From CAVSJJ01 sp963771015 (GTDB lineage: Bacteria > Actinomycetota > Actinomycetes > Actinomycetales > Dermatophilaceae): a stretch of 64,000 nt of DNA. The stretch lies in NCBI GenBank assembly GCA_963771015.1, contig CAVYRN010000009.1:124001-188000 (forward strand). The letters are read 5' to 3'. Shown here piece after piece: positions 25,061 to 35,057 of the stretch. Positions within the stretch are counted from its first letter, which is position 1, and the number at the start of each line of letters is the position of its first letter. The notes beneath the pieces were generated by a model that searched no databases, was not told the DNA's origin, and worked only from the letters and a program-made list of their open reading frames with translations. Both the position numbers and the translations under genes were made by a program.

Positions 25061-25978
25061 GTGGTTTCCCGTGCGTCGGTTCCGTTCGGCCCCGAGCCGG
25101 AGCGGCTGCGGCTGCGCCTCGACCTCGCCTACGACGGGACCGACTTCAACGGGTGGGCGGCCCAGCGTGAGCAACGCACCGTCGAGGGCGAGCTCGTCGC
25201 GGCCCTCACGACGGTCTTCCGTGCCGCACCGGCCTTGCGGCTGACGGTCGCGGGCCGCACCGACGCAGGGGTCCACGCGCGGGGTCAGGTGGCCCACGTC
25301 GACGTCGATCCCGACAGCTGGTCGGCGCTGCCCGGCCGGTCCTCACGAACCCCCGGGCGCGCCGCGCTTGCCCGGCTGCGCGGTGTCCTTCCCCCCGATA
25401 TCGTCGTCCGGTCGGTCGAGGTGGCGGCGCCGGGGTTCGATGCCCGCTTCTCCGCCCTCTCTCGCCGCTACCGCTACCGGATCTGTGACGACCCCGCCCG
25501 CCTCGACCCGCTGCGCCGACGGGACACCGTCCTCGTTCCCGACGGCCTGGACGTCGACGCGATGGCCGAGGCGAGCCGGCCCCTGGTCGGCCTGCACGAC
25601 TTCGCCGCGTTCTGCAAGCGACGTGAGGGGGCGACGACCATCCGCACCCTGCAGGAGTACGCCTGGCGGCGCACCGAGGACGGCATCGTCGAGGCCCGGG
25701 TGGTCGCCGACGCCTTCTGCCACTCGATGGTCCGCGCCCTCGTCGGCGCGGCCGTCGCCGTCGGGGAGGGGCGGTATGCCGTCGGCCTGCCCGCCGAGGC
25801 CCTTGCCGCCGAGGTGCGCGACCCCCGGCTGAAGGTCATGCCCGCCCACGGCCTGTCGCTGGAGGAGGTCGACTACCCACCGGACGGGGAGCTCGCGTCT
25901 CGGGCCGGGGTCGCTCGGGCGATGCGCGGCCCGGTCGCAAACTCGGATGCGGTCGCTCCGGTCGGTAGGCGAGACTGA
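25061..25978 (+). CDS. truA: tRNA pseudouridine(38-40) synthase
   Basis: Forms pseudouridine at positions 38-40 of the tRNA anticodon arm. The 305-residue protein has LRLDLAYDGTDFNGWAAQ, the catalytic aspartate in TVAGRTDAGVHARGQVAH and SRRYRYRI. GTG at 25061 was preferred to an ATG at 25025 because the family alignment begins shortly before LRLDLAYDG. truA commonly follows rplQ; the MFS gene is an insertion. A glycine/alanine-rich C-terminal tail extends past the domain. Confidence 0.93.
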   Translation: MVSRASVPFGPEPERLRLRLDLAYDGTDFNGWAAQREQRTVEGELVAALTTVFRAAPALRLTVAGRTDAGVHARGQVAHVDVDPDSWSALPGRSSRTPGRAALARLRGVLPPDIVVRSVEVAAPGFDARFSALSRRYRYRICDDPARLDPLRRRDTVLVPDGLDVDAMAEASRPLVGLHDFAAFCKRREGATTIRTLQEYAWRRTEDGIVEARVVADAFCHSMVRALVGAAVAVGEGRYAVGLPAEALAAEVRDPRLKVMPAHGLSLEEVDYPPDGELASRAGVARAMRGPVANSDAVAPVGRRD

Positions 25979-25984
25979 CCCGTC

Positions 25985-27751
25985 GTGGGCCATCTCGACA
26001 TCGCCTCCGTCGGCTACGTCCTGCCCGACGGCCGGCCGCTGCTGCGTGAGGTCTCCCTCCGCGTCGGCGAGGGGGCCAAGGTCGCCCTCATCGGGCCGAA
26101 CGGCACCGGCAAGACGACGCTGACCCGCATCGTCGCCGGCGACCTGGCCGCCCACGAGGGCGTCGTCACCCGCAGCGGAGGGCTCGGCATCATGCGCCAG
26201 CTCATCGGTGCCCCGCCGGCCCCGGGGGCGGAGACCGCCGCCGGCGCGCCGCCCCTCCACGACGGCTCGACGGTGCGTGACCTGCTCGTCTCCGTCGCCC
26301 CCGAGCCGGTCCGCCGGGCCGCCGCCGAGGTCGACCGCACCGAGCTGGCGATGATGGAGCGCGAGTCGGAGCGTGACCAGCTCGACTACGCGCAGGCCCT
26401 CGTCGACTGGGGCGATGCCGGAGGCTACGACTACGAGACCCTGTGGGACGTCTGTGCCGTGGCAGCGTTGGGCGTGCCCTTCCAGCGGGCCCAGTGGCGC
26501 ACCCTGGGCACCCTCTCCGGCGGTGAGCAGAAGAGGCTCGTCCTCGAGGCCCTGCTGCGCGGTCCGGAGGAGGTCCTCCTCCTCGACGAGCCGGACAACT
26601 TCCTCGACGTGCCGACCAAGCGCTGGCTCGAGGAGCAGCTCGTCGCCTCGCCCAAGACCGTCCTGTTCATCAGCCACGACCGTGAGCTGATCGACCGGGT
26701 GGCGACGCGCATCGCCACTCTCGAGCCGGTCGGTGGCGGCAACACGGTCTGGGTCCACCCCGGCCGGTTCGCGACGTACGACCGGGCCCGGTCCGACCGG
26801 AACAGCCGGCTCGAGGAGCGCCGCCGGCGATGGGACGAGGAACACGCCAAGCTCAAGGCGCTGGTGCTCATGTACCGGCAGAAGGCGGCATACAACTCCG
26901 ACATGGCGGCCCGTCTCCAGGCCGCGGTGACCCGGCTGCGGCGGTTCGAGGACGAGGGCCCCCCCGAGGCCCTGCCGCTGCGCCAGAACGTCCGGATGCG
27001 CCTGCTCGGTGGGCGAACGGCCAAGCGAGCCGTCATCGTCGAGGGCCTCGCCCTGCGGGCGGGGGCGGGGGAGCCCGGTCGCGGCGACGACGGCGACGAC
27101 GGCCGCGACCTCACCGCCCCGTTCGACGCCGAGATCTGGTTCGGCGAGCGGGTCGGCGTCCTCGGCGGCAACGGGTCGGGGAAGTCCCACTTCCTCCGGC
27201 TGCTCGCCGCGGGCGGATCCGACCCCGACAAGGAGCACCGACCGGTGTCGGACGTGCGGCCCGTGCCGGTGGCCCACACCGGCCGGGCTCGCCTCGGCGC
27301 CCGGGTACGCCCCGGCTGGTTCGCCCAGACCCACCGTCATCCGGAGTGGTCCGGGCGCACCCTCGTCGAGATCCTCCATCGGGGCGACGAGCACCGCCGC
27401 GGCCGCACCCGCGACGAGGCGGCCCGGGTCCTGGACCGCTACGGCCTGGCCAAGGCCGCCGAACAGACCTTCGACGCCCTCAGCGGTGGCCAGCAGGCCC
27501 GCTTCCAGATCCTTCTGCTCGAGCTGTCCGGGGCGACCCTGCTGCTGCTCGACGAGCCGACGGACAACCTCGACCTGCACTCCGTCGAGGCGCTCGAGGA
27601 CGCGCTCGCGGCCTTCGAGGGGACCGTCGTCGCCGTCACCCACGACCGGTGGTTCGCGCGCGCGCTCGACCGCTTCCTCGTCTTCGGGGCCGACGGATCC
27701 GTCGTCGAGGCCGACGAACCGGTATGGGACGGCAGGCGGCCCGGCGTGTAG
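25985..27751 (+). CDS. ABC-F family ATP-binding protein
   Basis: Soluble protein with two ABC ATPase domains and no membrane segments, the layout of ABC-F translation factors that act on the ribosomal E site. Domain 1 has Walker A GPNGTGKT at residues 37-44, signature LSGGEQKR and DEPDNFLD. A charged linker with coiled-coil character follows (about 265-330), then domain 2 with GGNGSGKS near 394, LSGGQQAR and DEPTDNLD. 588 residues, GTG start six bases after truA. Members range from general translation factors to antibiotic-resistance proteins; which applies is not visible. Confidence 0.9.
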   Translation: MGHLDIASVGYVLPDGRPLLREVSLRVGEGAKVALIGPNGTGKTTLTRIVAGDLAAHEGVVTRSGGLGIMRQLIGAPPAPGAETAAGAPPLHDGSTVRDLLVSVAPEPVRRAAAEVDRTELAMMERESERDQLDYAQALVDWGDAGGYDYETLWDVCAVAALGVPFQRAQWRTLGTLSGGEQKRLVLEALLRGPEEVLLLDEPDNFLDVPTKRWLEEQLVASPKTVLFISHDRELIDRVATRIATLEPVGGGNTVWVHPGRFATYDRARSDRNSRLEERRRRWDEEHAKLKALVLMYRQKAAYNSDMAARLQAAVTRLRRFEDEGPPEALPLRQNVRMRLLGGRTAKRAVIVEGLALRAGAGEPGRGDDGDDGRDLTAPFDAEIWFGERVGVLGGNGSGKSHFLRLLAAGGSDPDKEHRPVSDVRPVPVAHTGRARLGARVRPGWFAQTHRHPEWSGRTLVEILHRGDEHRRGRTRDEAARVLDRYGLAKAAEQTFDALSGGQQARFQILLLELSGATLLLLDEPTDNLDLHSVEALEDALAAFEGTVVAVTHDRWFARALDRFLVFGADGSVVEADEPVWDGRRPGV

Positions 27752-27818
27752 CCCTGCTGCCTCGGAAAACGGTGGGAGAAGGGTAAAAGAATCGTCAAAG
27801 TTCTGCAGGAGTCTGGTG

Positions 27819-27831
27819 GTAAAGCGTTTAC
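27819..27831 (+). promoter_or_regulatory. LacI-family-like operator upstream of amylase-pullulanase
   Basis: GTAAAGCGTTTAC is a 13-base near-symmetrical palindrome (GTAAA-GCG-TTTAC) 52 bases before the start of the secreted alpha-glucan hydrolase. LacI/GalR regulators, including maltose regulators, bind operators of this kind. The regulator is not in the window. Confidence 0.5.
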
Positions 27832-27882
27832 ACCTCTAGGTTCCGAGGAATCTTCATCAGTGCTGCAACGAGGGAGCCAGTG

Positions 27883-30800
27883 ATGAGTCCTGCGCGTCGC
27901 CTGCATGCCGTTCTCGCCGCCGTCGCCGTGGCGATCGCCTCGGGCCTCGCGGCCACGAGCCCGGCACAGGCGGTGACCTCGACGGTCACGGTGGCGGGAT
28001 CGCTCCAGTCCGAGCTGGGCTGCCCGGGGGACTGGCAGGTGGACTGCGCCGCGACCGACCTCGCCCAGGTGGGGACGAGCACCGTCTACCAGGCCACCTT
28101 CGACGTCCCAGCCGGCTCGTACGAGTTCAAGGTCGCGATCAACCACAGCTGGGACGAGAACTACGGGGCCGACGGTGTCGCGGGCGGTGCGAACATCCCC
28201 CTCGTCATCGGCGGCCCGGCCACCCTTGTCTTCTCCTACGACGACGGCACCCATCGGGTCGGGATCGCCCCGACCGACCTGCCGGACGGTGCGACGCCGG
28301 CGGACGCGGCATACGCGACGACGTCGCTGCGCACCCCGCTGACCAGGGAGCGGTTCTACTTCGTCATGGCCGACCGGTTCGCCAACGGCGACCCGAGCAA
28401 CGACACGGGCGGGCTCACCGGAGGCCGCGACAGCACCGGGTTCGACCCGACCGACAAGGGCTTCTACCACGGGGGCGACCTCAAGGGCCTGACGAGCAGG
28501 CTCGACTACATCAAGGGCCTCGGGACGACCGCGATCTGGCTCACCCCGTCGTTCAAGAACCGGCCGGTCCAGGGCGCCGGCGTCAACGAGAGCGCCGGCT
28601 ACCACGGCTACTGGATCACCGACTTCACCCAGGTCGACCCGCACCTCGGGACCAACGCCGACCTGACGGCCCTCATCGCCAAGGCCCACAAGAAGGGCAT
28701 GAAGGTCTTCTTCGACATCATCACCAACCACACCGCGGACGTCATCGACTACACGCAGGGTGAGTACACCTACCGCAACAAGACCGACTACCCCTACCGG
28801 GACGCCGACGGGGTGGTCTTCGACGACAAGCAGTACGCCGAGCAGCCCGGCTTCCCGGCCATGAACGCCGCCTCCTTCCCGTACACCCCGTACTTCCACT
28901 CCACGGCGGACGAGACCGTCAAGGTGCCCGCCTGGCTCAACGACGTGACGAACTACCACAACCGCGGGGACTCGACGTATGCCGGTGAGTCGGCCGAGTA
29001 CGGCGACTTCGTCGGTCTGGACGACCTGTTCACCGAGAAGCTGGGTGTCGAGCAGGGGATGGAGGACATCTACAAGGCGTGGGTCGACTTCGGGGTCGAC
29101 GGCTTCCGGATCGACACGGCCAAGCACGTCAACGTCGAGTTCTGGCAGAAGTGGAGCCCGGCGATGCTCGCCGAGGCCCGGAGGGTCGGCAACCCCGACT
29201 TCTTCATGTTCGGCGAGGTCTATGACGCGCGGCCGTCGTTCATGTCGATCTACTCGACGAAGGCCGACCTGCCGAGCACGCTCGACTTCGGCTTCCAGAC
29301 CCAGGCGGACAACTGGGTCCAGGGCAAGTCGGGGACCGACCTGCGTGACCTGTTCGCCGAGGACGACTACTACACCGACACCAACTCCAACGCGTACGAG
29401 ATGCCGACCTTCCTCGGCAACCACGACATGGGCCGGGTCGCGTACCTGCTCAAGGGGACGAGCACGAGCAACGCGGACCTGCTCGCCAAGGTCAGGCTCG
29501 CCGACGCACTGATGTACCTCGTGCGCGGCCAGCCGATCACGTACTACGGCGACGAGCAGGGCTTCATCGGTGCCGGGGGCGACAAGGACGCCCGGCAGGA
29601 CATGTTCGCCTCGCAGGTCCAGCAGTACAACGACGAGGCCAACCTGACCGGACCCGCCGGGTCGATGGACCGGTTCGACCCGAGCTCGCCGCTCTACCAG
29701 TACCTGGGGGACCTCGCCCGGGTTCGAACCCGCTACCCCGCGCTCGCCGACGGTGCGCAGATCCAGCGGTACGCGAGCAGTAGCGCGGGCGTCTTCGCCT
29801 TCTCGCGCATCGACACCGCGCGCCGCGTCGAGTACGTCGTCGCCCTCAACAACGCCACGACGGAGAGGACCGCGACGTTCGACACCTACGGCCGCCGACA
29901 GGGCTTCGCCCCGATCTTCGGCGCGACGTCGACGGTTCGCTCCGACCGGAACGGCCGTCTCACGGTGACGCTGCCGCCCCAGTCGGTCGCCGTCTGGAAG
30001 GCCCGGTCCCCGATGACCGCGCCGAAGTCGGCCCCGGCGCTCTACCTCACCTCGCCGAGCGCCGGTGGCGTCGTGGGTGCCCGCGCCGAGATAGGTGCGG
30101 CCATCCCGGCGAACACCTTCGCCCAGGTGAGCTTCCTCTACCGCCCGGTCGGCACGACGGACTGGCAGCCGCTCGGCACCGACGACAACGCGCCGTACCG
30201 CGTCTTCCAGGACGTGTCGGGGATGCCGAAGGGCACCCTGCTCGAGTACCGCGCCGTTGCCAAGGACTCCGTCGGGCACATCTCGGCCACCTCGTCCTAC
30301 GGCATCGTCGGCGACCCGGCTCCGGCCGGTGGCGGCGGTGGCGGCGTCGGCCCGGTCACCCAGCCCGACGCGGTGAGCGTGCCGGGCGACCACAACACCG
30401 AGATGGGCTGTCCCGGTGACTGGGACCCGACCTGTGACCAGGCCCAGCTCGCGCTCGACCCCAACGACCAGATCTGGAAGGGCACGTACCCGACGATTCC
30501 GGCCGCCGCATACGCCTACAAGGCCGCCATCAACAAGAGCTGGGACGAGAACTACGGTGAGGGCGGCGTCAAGAACGGCGCCAACATCTCCTACACCGCT
30601 CCCGGTGGTCCGGTGTCGTTCTACTACGACCACGCGACGCATTGGGTGACCTCCGATGCCCAGGGCCCGATCATCACCGCCCCGGGCAGCTTCCAGAGCG
30701 AGCTCGGCTGCGCGGGCGACTGGGCCCCCGACTGCATGCGGCCCTGGCTCGAGGATCCGGACGGCGACGGGACGTACACGTTCAGCACGGTCCAGATCCC

Positions 30801-33666
30801 CGCGGGCGTGTACGACTTCAAGGTCGCCCACGGTCTGTCCTGGGACGAGAACTACGGTGCCGGCGGCGTTGCGGGCGGGGCCAACATCACCCTCAACGTC
30901 CCCTCGGACGGCCTCGTCGTGACGATCAGCTATGTCCTCGCCACCCATCAGATCAGCGCGACGGTGGCCAAGGCCGGGGCGACCCCGGACATCACGACGC
31001 CGCGCGCCATCTGGGTCGGCAAGGATCTCATCGCCTGGCCGACGTCACTGGTCCCGGACGACACCGACCCGGCGCTGCTTCGCTGGCGGCTGGCGTGGTC
31101 GGCCGATGGTGGCCTCGCCGTCGACGCCTCCGACATCACCGGAGGCTCCGAGGCGCCGCTGACGTACGACCCGGCGGGCCTGCCCGCCGCCGTCGTGACG
31201 GCCCATCCGGAGCTCGCCGGCTACCTCGCGCTGCGGCTGGACCACAAGACGACCAAGCAGGTCGACGACATCCTGCGCGGCCAGATCGCCGTCGGGATGT
31301 ACGACACCGTCGCCACCCTGCTCGACGCGACCGGGGTCCAGACCGCGCTCGTCCTCGACGACGTGTATGCCGCCGCCGCGGCCAACCGGACCTTCGGCGT
31401 CACCTTCCACGGCGGGCGGCCGGCATACCGGCTGTGGGCGCCGACGGCGCGGCACGTCGACGTCCTCACCTGGGCGCCGAACGCCGCCGCCGACGCACCG
31501 GTCAGCGCCGCGACGCGGACCCCGATGAAGCGCAACGGCGACGGGTCGTGGACGGCCTCGGCCGGCGTGAGGAACGCCCGGTACCTCTACGACGTCGAGG
31601 TGTGGGTGCCGTCGACGCAGGCGGTCGAGCACAACATCGTGACCGACCCGTACTCCGTCGCGCTCACCCTGGACTCCACACGGTCTGTCGCCGTCGACCT
31701 CGGCGACCGGGCGTACGAGCCGAAACAGTGGCGGACCACCGCGTCGCCGCCGCTGCAGCAGAGCGTCGACTCGACGATCTACGAGCTGCACGTCCGCGAC
31801 TTCTCCGCCGCCGACCCGACGGTGCCAGCGGACCACCGCGGGAGCTACCTCGCCTTCGCCGACGACGGCGCCGGCTCCGAGCACCTCAAGGCGCTGGCCT
31901 CGGCGGGGCTCAACACCGTTCACCTGCTGCCGACCTTCGACATCGCGACGATCGAGGAGGATCCGGCCAAGCAGCAGACCCCTGCCTCGGCGGGCTGCCC
32001 CGATCTCGCCTCGCTCCCTCCGGACGGTGAGGGGCAGCAGACGTGCGTCGACTCCATCCGGGCGAACGACGCGTTCAACTGGGGTTACGACCCGTGGCAC
32101 TTCATGGCTCCGGAGGGGTCCTACGCCTCCTCGGCGACGGCGGCCGACGGTGGCAGCCGGGTTGCCGAGTTCCGGACCATGGTCGGGGCGCTGCACGCCG
32201 ACGGGCTGCGCGTCGTCCTCGACCAGGTCTACAACCACACGGCGGCCTCGGGCCAGGACCCGAAGTCCGTCCTCGACAAGGTCGTGCCGGGCTACTACCA
32301 CCGCGTCGACGCCTCGGGGAAGGTCTACACCTCGACGTGCTGCCAGAACCTCGCGGTGGAGCACGCGATGACGACGAAGCTCACCGTCGACTCGGTCGTG
32401 CTCTGGGCCAAGGAGTACAAGGTCGACGGCTTCCGGTTCGACCTGATGGGCCACATGCCGGCCGCCACCATGGTCGACATCCGAGCCGCGCTCGACAGGC
32501 TCACCCTGAGGCGGGACGGCGTCGACGGGAAGGCCATCTACCTGTATGGCGAGGGCTGGAACTTCGGCGAGGTCGCCGACAACGCGTTGTTCACCCAGGC
32601 GACCCAGGGCCAGCTCGGCGGCACGGGGATCGGCGCGTTCAGCGACCGGCTGCGTGATGCGGTGCGCGGCGGCGGGCCGTTCGACGACAACCCGCGCAAG
32701 CAGGGGTTCGGCAGCGGCATCGGGACCGACCCCAACGGCGACGCCACCAACGGCGACGCCGGCGCCCAGGCCGCCACGCTCGCCCACGACACCGACCTCA
32801 TTGAGGTCGGGCTCGCGGGCAACCTGCGTGCCTTCACCTTCCGCAACGCCGCCGGCGACATCGTCCGCGGTGACCAGGTCGACTACAACGGGTCGCCCGC
32901 GGGGTACGCCGACGAGCCGGACGAGGTCGTCACCTACGTCGACGCGCACGACAACGAGACGCTGTGGGATGCGCTGACCTACAAGCTGCCGACGTCGACG
33001 ACGATGGCCGACCGGGTGCGGATGAACTCGCTGAGCCTGGCCACGACCGCGCTGTCCCAGACGCCGTCGTTCTGGCACGCGGGAGCGGACCTGCTGCGCA
33101 GCAAGTCCTTCGACCGCAACAGCTACGACAGCGGCGACTGGTACAACGCCATCCACTGGACCGGCGCGGACAACGGCTTCGGCCACGGGCTCCCGCTCGC
33201 GGGAGACAACTCGTCCAAGTGGGACTACATGCGACCCCTGCTCGGTACCGCTGCGCTGCAGCCGACCGATGCCGACCGGAGCGCGGCGACAGCCCAGGCC
33301 CAGGAGCTGTTGCGGCTGCGGTTCTCCACGCCGCTGTTCCGGTTGGGCAGCGCAGCGGCGATCGACACCAAGGTGTCCTTCCCGGCGAGCGGCACGAGCG
33401 ACGCGCACCCCGGCGTCATCGTCATGCGGATCGACGACACCGTGGGCGCCGACGTGGACCCGAGCCTGCGCGGCCTCGTCGTCGTCTTCAACGCGACGCC
33501 GGACGCCGTGACCCAGGTCGTACCGGGGATGGCCGGCCGGTCCGCAGAGCTGTCGCCGGTGCAGACCGGTGGCGTCGACGCCGTGGTCAAGGGCGCGACG
33601 TGGGACGGCACCAGTGGCACCGCCACCGTCCCGGCTCGCACCGTGGCGGTCTTCGTCGAGCCGTAG
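27883..33666 (+). CDS. Secreted bifunctional alpha-amylase/pullulanase
   Basis: Giant 1927-residue exported enzyme for starch and glycogen. A signal peptide (about 1-30, ending TSPAQA) is followed by an X25-type starch-associated module (about 37-125). A first GH13 catalytic domain (about 145-600) has Asp411, Glu445 and Asp515 in GFRID, MFGEVYD and NHDMG. After a glycine linker near 817 come two more X25 modules (about 830-915 and 930-1020), each with the SWDENYG motif. A pullulanase-type GH13 domain (about 1290-1800) has Asp1520 (GFRFD), Glu1557 (YGEGW) and Asp1690 (DAHDN). All six catalytic residues are present. ATG chosen after GAGGGAGCC. It is likely controlled by the operator-like palindrome at 27819. 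Confidence 0.94.
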   Translation: MSPARRLHAVLAAVAVAIASGLAATSPAQAVTSTVTVAGSLQSELGCPGDWQVDCAATDLAQVGTSTVYQATFDVPAGSYEFKVAINHSWDENYGADGVAGGANIPLVIGGPATLVFSYDDGTHRVGIAPTDLPDGATPADAAYATTSLRTPLTRERFYFVMADRFANGDPSNDTGGLTGGRDSTGFDPTDKGFYHGGDLKGLTSRLDYIKGLGTTAIWLTPSFKNRPVQGAGVNESAGYHGYWITDFTQVDPHLGTNADLTALIAKAHKKGMKVFFDIITNHTADVIDYTQGEYTYRNKTDYPYRDADGVVFDDKQYAEQPGFPAMNAASFPYTPYFHSTADETVKVPAWLNDVTNYHNRGDSTYAGESAEYGDFVGLDDLFTEKLGVEQGMEDIYKAWVDFGVDGFRIDTAKHVNVEFWQKWSPAMLAEARRVGNPDFFMFGEVYDARPSFMSIYSTKADLPSTLDFGFQTQADNWVQGKSGTDLRDLFAEDDYYTDTNSNAYEMPTFLGNHDMGRVAYLLKGTSTSNADLLAKVRLADALMYLVRGQPITYYGDEQGFIGAGGDKDARQDMFASQVQQYNDEANLTGPAGSMDRFDPSSPLYQYLGDLARVRTRYPALADGAQIQRYASSSAGVFAFSRIDTARRVEYVVALNNATTERTATFDTYGRRQGFAPIFGATSTVRSDRNGRLTVTLPPQSVAVWKARSPMTAPKSAPALYLTSPSAGGVVGARAEIGAAIPANTFAQVSFLYRPVGTTDWQPLGTDDNAPYRVFQDVSGMPKGTLLEYRAVAKDSVGHISATSSYGIVGDPAPAGGGGGGVGPVTQPDAVSVPGDHNTEMGCPGDWDPTCDQAQLALDPNDQIWKGTYPTIPAAAYAYKAAINKSWDENYGEGGVKNGANISYTAPGGPVSFYYDHATHWVTSDAQGPIITAPGSFQSELGCAGDWAPDCMRPWLEDPDGDGTYTFSTVQIPAGVYDFKVAHGLSWDENYGAGGVAGGANITLNVPSDGLVVTISYVLATHQISATVAKAGATPDITTPRAIWVGKDLIAWPTSLVPDDTDPALLRWRLAWSADGGLAVDASDITGGSEAPLTYDPAGLPAAVVTAHPELAGYLALRLDHKTTKQVDDILRGQIAVGMYDTVATLLDATGVQTALVLDDVYAAAAANRTFGVTFHGGRPAYRLWAPTARHVDVLTWAPNAAADAPVSAATRTPMKRNGDGSWTASAGVRNARYLYDVEVWVPSTQAVEHNIVTDPYSVALTLDSTRSVAVDLGDRAYEPKQWRTTASPPLQQSVDSTIYELHVRDFSAADPTVPADHRGSYLAFADDGAGSEHLKALASAGLNTVHLLPTFDIATIEEDPAKQQTPASAGCPDLASLPPDGEGQQTCVDSIRANDAFNWGYDPWHFMAPEGSYASSATAADGGSRVAEFRTMVGALHADGLRVVLDQVYNHTAASGQDPKSVLDKVVPGYYHRVDASGKVYTSTCCQNLAVEHAMTTKLTVDSVVLWAKEYKVDGFRFDLMGHMPAATMVDIRAALDRLTLRRDGVDGKAIYLYGEGWNFGEVADNALFTQATQGQLGGTGIGAFSDRLRDAVRGGGPFDDNPRKQGFGSGIGTDPNGDATNGDAGAQAATLAHDTDLIEVGLAGNLRAFTFRNAAGDIVRGDQVDYNGSPAGYADEPDEVVTYVDAHDNETLWDALTYKLPTSTTMADRVRMNSLSLATTALSQTPSFWHAGADLLRSKSFDRNSYDSGDWYNAIHWTGADNGFGHGLPLAGDNSSKWDYMRPLLGTAALQPTDADRSAATAQAQELLRLRFSTPLFRLGSAAAIDTKVSFPASGTSDAHPGVIVMRIDDTVGADVDPSLRGLVVVFNATPDAVTQVVPGMAGRSAELSPVQTGGVDAVVKGATWDGTSGTATVPARTVAVFVEP

Positions 33667-33682
33667 GTCCCGCCCCGCTCAC

Positions 33683-33735
33683 CCGGTTCGAGGTATTCCG
33701 GTGCCACCAGACGGCACCGGAATACCTCGAACCGG
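33683..33735 (+). repeat. Long palindrome, family C, copy 2
   Basis: A perfect 23-base stem (33683-33705 with 33713-33735) around a 7-base loop, core TTCGAGGTATTCCGG. It lies between the convergent pullulanase and MFS genes and is a strong bidirectional terminator candidate. Unlike copies 1 and 3 its loop lacks the minus-strand TGA, and the neighbouring MFS gene stops 41 bases before it. Confidence 0.8.
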
Positions 33736-33773
33736 CGGGGGGAGGGGGCGCGGCGCGCGGGGAAAGGGAGGCG

Positions 33774-35057
33774 TCACGCGGGCTCGGCGACCGGCGTCGC
33801 GCGGCCCGACGCACGCTCCTGACGGATGGCCGGAAGGTAGAGCGCGGCGCCGAGGATGCTGAACGTCCCGGCCACGATGATCCCCGTCGCGGTGCTCGTG
33901 TGCTCGGCCAGCGGGCCGAGCACGAGCAGCCCGAGGCTGAAGGACCCCCCGGCCACCATCGAGTTCATCGACAGCACGGTCGTGCGGTTGCGCGCGTCCG
34001 CCTGGCGGTGCAGCAGTGCGCTGTGCACCGGCCCGGCCGAGCCGTGGAGGGTGTACGTGAGCAGGAACGCGGTGACCAGGCCCACGGGACCGGTCATCAG
34101 GCCCATGACGACGACGAAGGCGCCGTTGAGGAGCCGGGCGTCCAGTGCGGTCCACGCGACGCCGATCCGTCGGCTCGCCAGGCCCGCCGCGGCCGAGCCG
34201 ACCGCGAACAGCCCCCAGGCCGCTGCCGACACCGGGCCCATGAGCGCGCCGGCCCGCGTCTCCCCGCCGGCCAGCTCGGCCAGCCGGATCGGCATGAACG
34301 TCTCGAAGGCGATCATGCCGACCGACCAGAAGACCTCGACCAGGACGAGAGCGAGCAGGACCCGGGAGGCCCGCAGGGTCCGGAGGCCGTCGACGACCAC
34401 TGCCGGTGCCTGGCGTGCTGACTCCACGGCTCGGCGCAGCCCCGTCGCGTCGACGTGGGTCCGGGGCTCGCGCACGAGGGCCGCGACCGCGACGAGATGC
34501 ACGACGGAGAGGCCCAGGGCGCAGTAGTAGGGCAGCTCCAGGGCCGTCATGGCCCCGATGGGATGCCACGCGATGAGGCCACCGGAGATGAGGGCGCCCG
34601 AGGCGATGGCCAGGCCGAGCACCGTTCCCGCGCGCGACAGGCCGTCCTCGACGCGAGTGTCCGGGTCGTCCGCCTGGGCGGCGTCGACGTACCACGACTC
34701 GAGCGGGCCGGAGTCCAGCGCCCGGAACAGGCCCTGGAGGAGCAGGGCCACGACGAACGCCGTGAAGGTGTGTGCGGTGATGAAGATGACCCCGGATACG
34801 AGGGCGACGAGCGCAGACGCGACGAGCACCGGGCGTCGGCCGATGGCATCGGCGATCCCCCCGGTGGGGAGCTCGAGGCCGAGGACGACGAAGCCCTGCA
34901 TGGCGAAGATGACGCCGATCTGGGCCAGGCTCATGCCCCGCTCCAGCACGAGCAGCGTGGTGACGCCGATGGTCAGCCCCACCGGGAACCAGCGGGTGAA
35001 CGTGAGCAGGAGCAGGGTCCGGCGGGCGCGCACCGCCGACACGGGGGGCGGGGTCAT
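33774..35057 (-). CDS. MFS transporter
   Basis: A 427-residue membrane protein with about twelve hydrophobic segments; ELPTGGIADAIGRRPVLVAS is the conserved MFS loop after the second helix. Resembles drug/multidrug efflux MFS proteins; substrate unknown. Start ATG at 35057 overlaps the stop of the ArsR-type regulator gene by four bases (ATGA), so both are one operon on the minus strand and the transporter is probably controlled by that regulator. Confidence 0.88.
   Translation of the reverse strand: MTPPPVSAVRARRTLLLLTFTRWFPVGLTIGVTTLLVLERGMSLAQIGVIFAMQGFVVLGLELPTGGIADAIGRRPVLVASALVALVSGVIFITAHTFTAFVVALLLQGLFRALDSGPLESWYVDAAQADDPDTRVEDGLSRAGTVLGLAIASGALISGGLIAWHPIGAMTALELPYYCALGLSVVHLVAVAALVREPRTHVDATGLRRAVESARQAPAVVVDGLRTLRASRVLLALVLVEVFWSVGMIAFETFMPIRLAELAGGETRAGALMGPVSAAAWGLFAVGSAAAGLASRRIGVAWTALDARLLNGAFVVVMGLMTGPVGLVTAFLLTYTLHGSAGPVHSALLHRQADARNRTTVLSMNSMVAGGSFSLGLLVLGPLAEHTSTATGIIVAGTFSILGAALYLPAIRQERASGRATPVAEPA

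Noticed and set aside
27439..30948. Minus-strand ORF of 1169 codons opposite the ABC-F and pullulanase genes
   Set aside because: Low-complexity valine/glycine/aspartate/arginine composition typical of antisense shadows in high-GC DNA; it spans two real genes.
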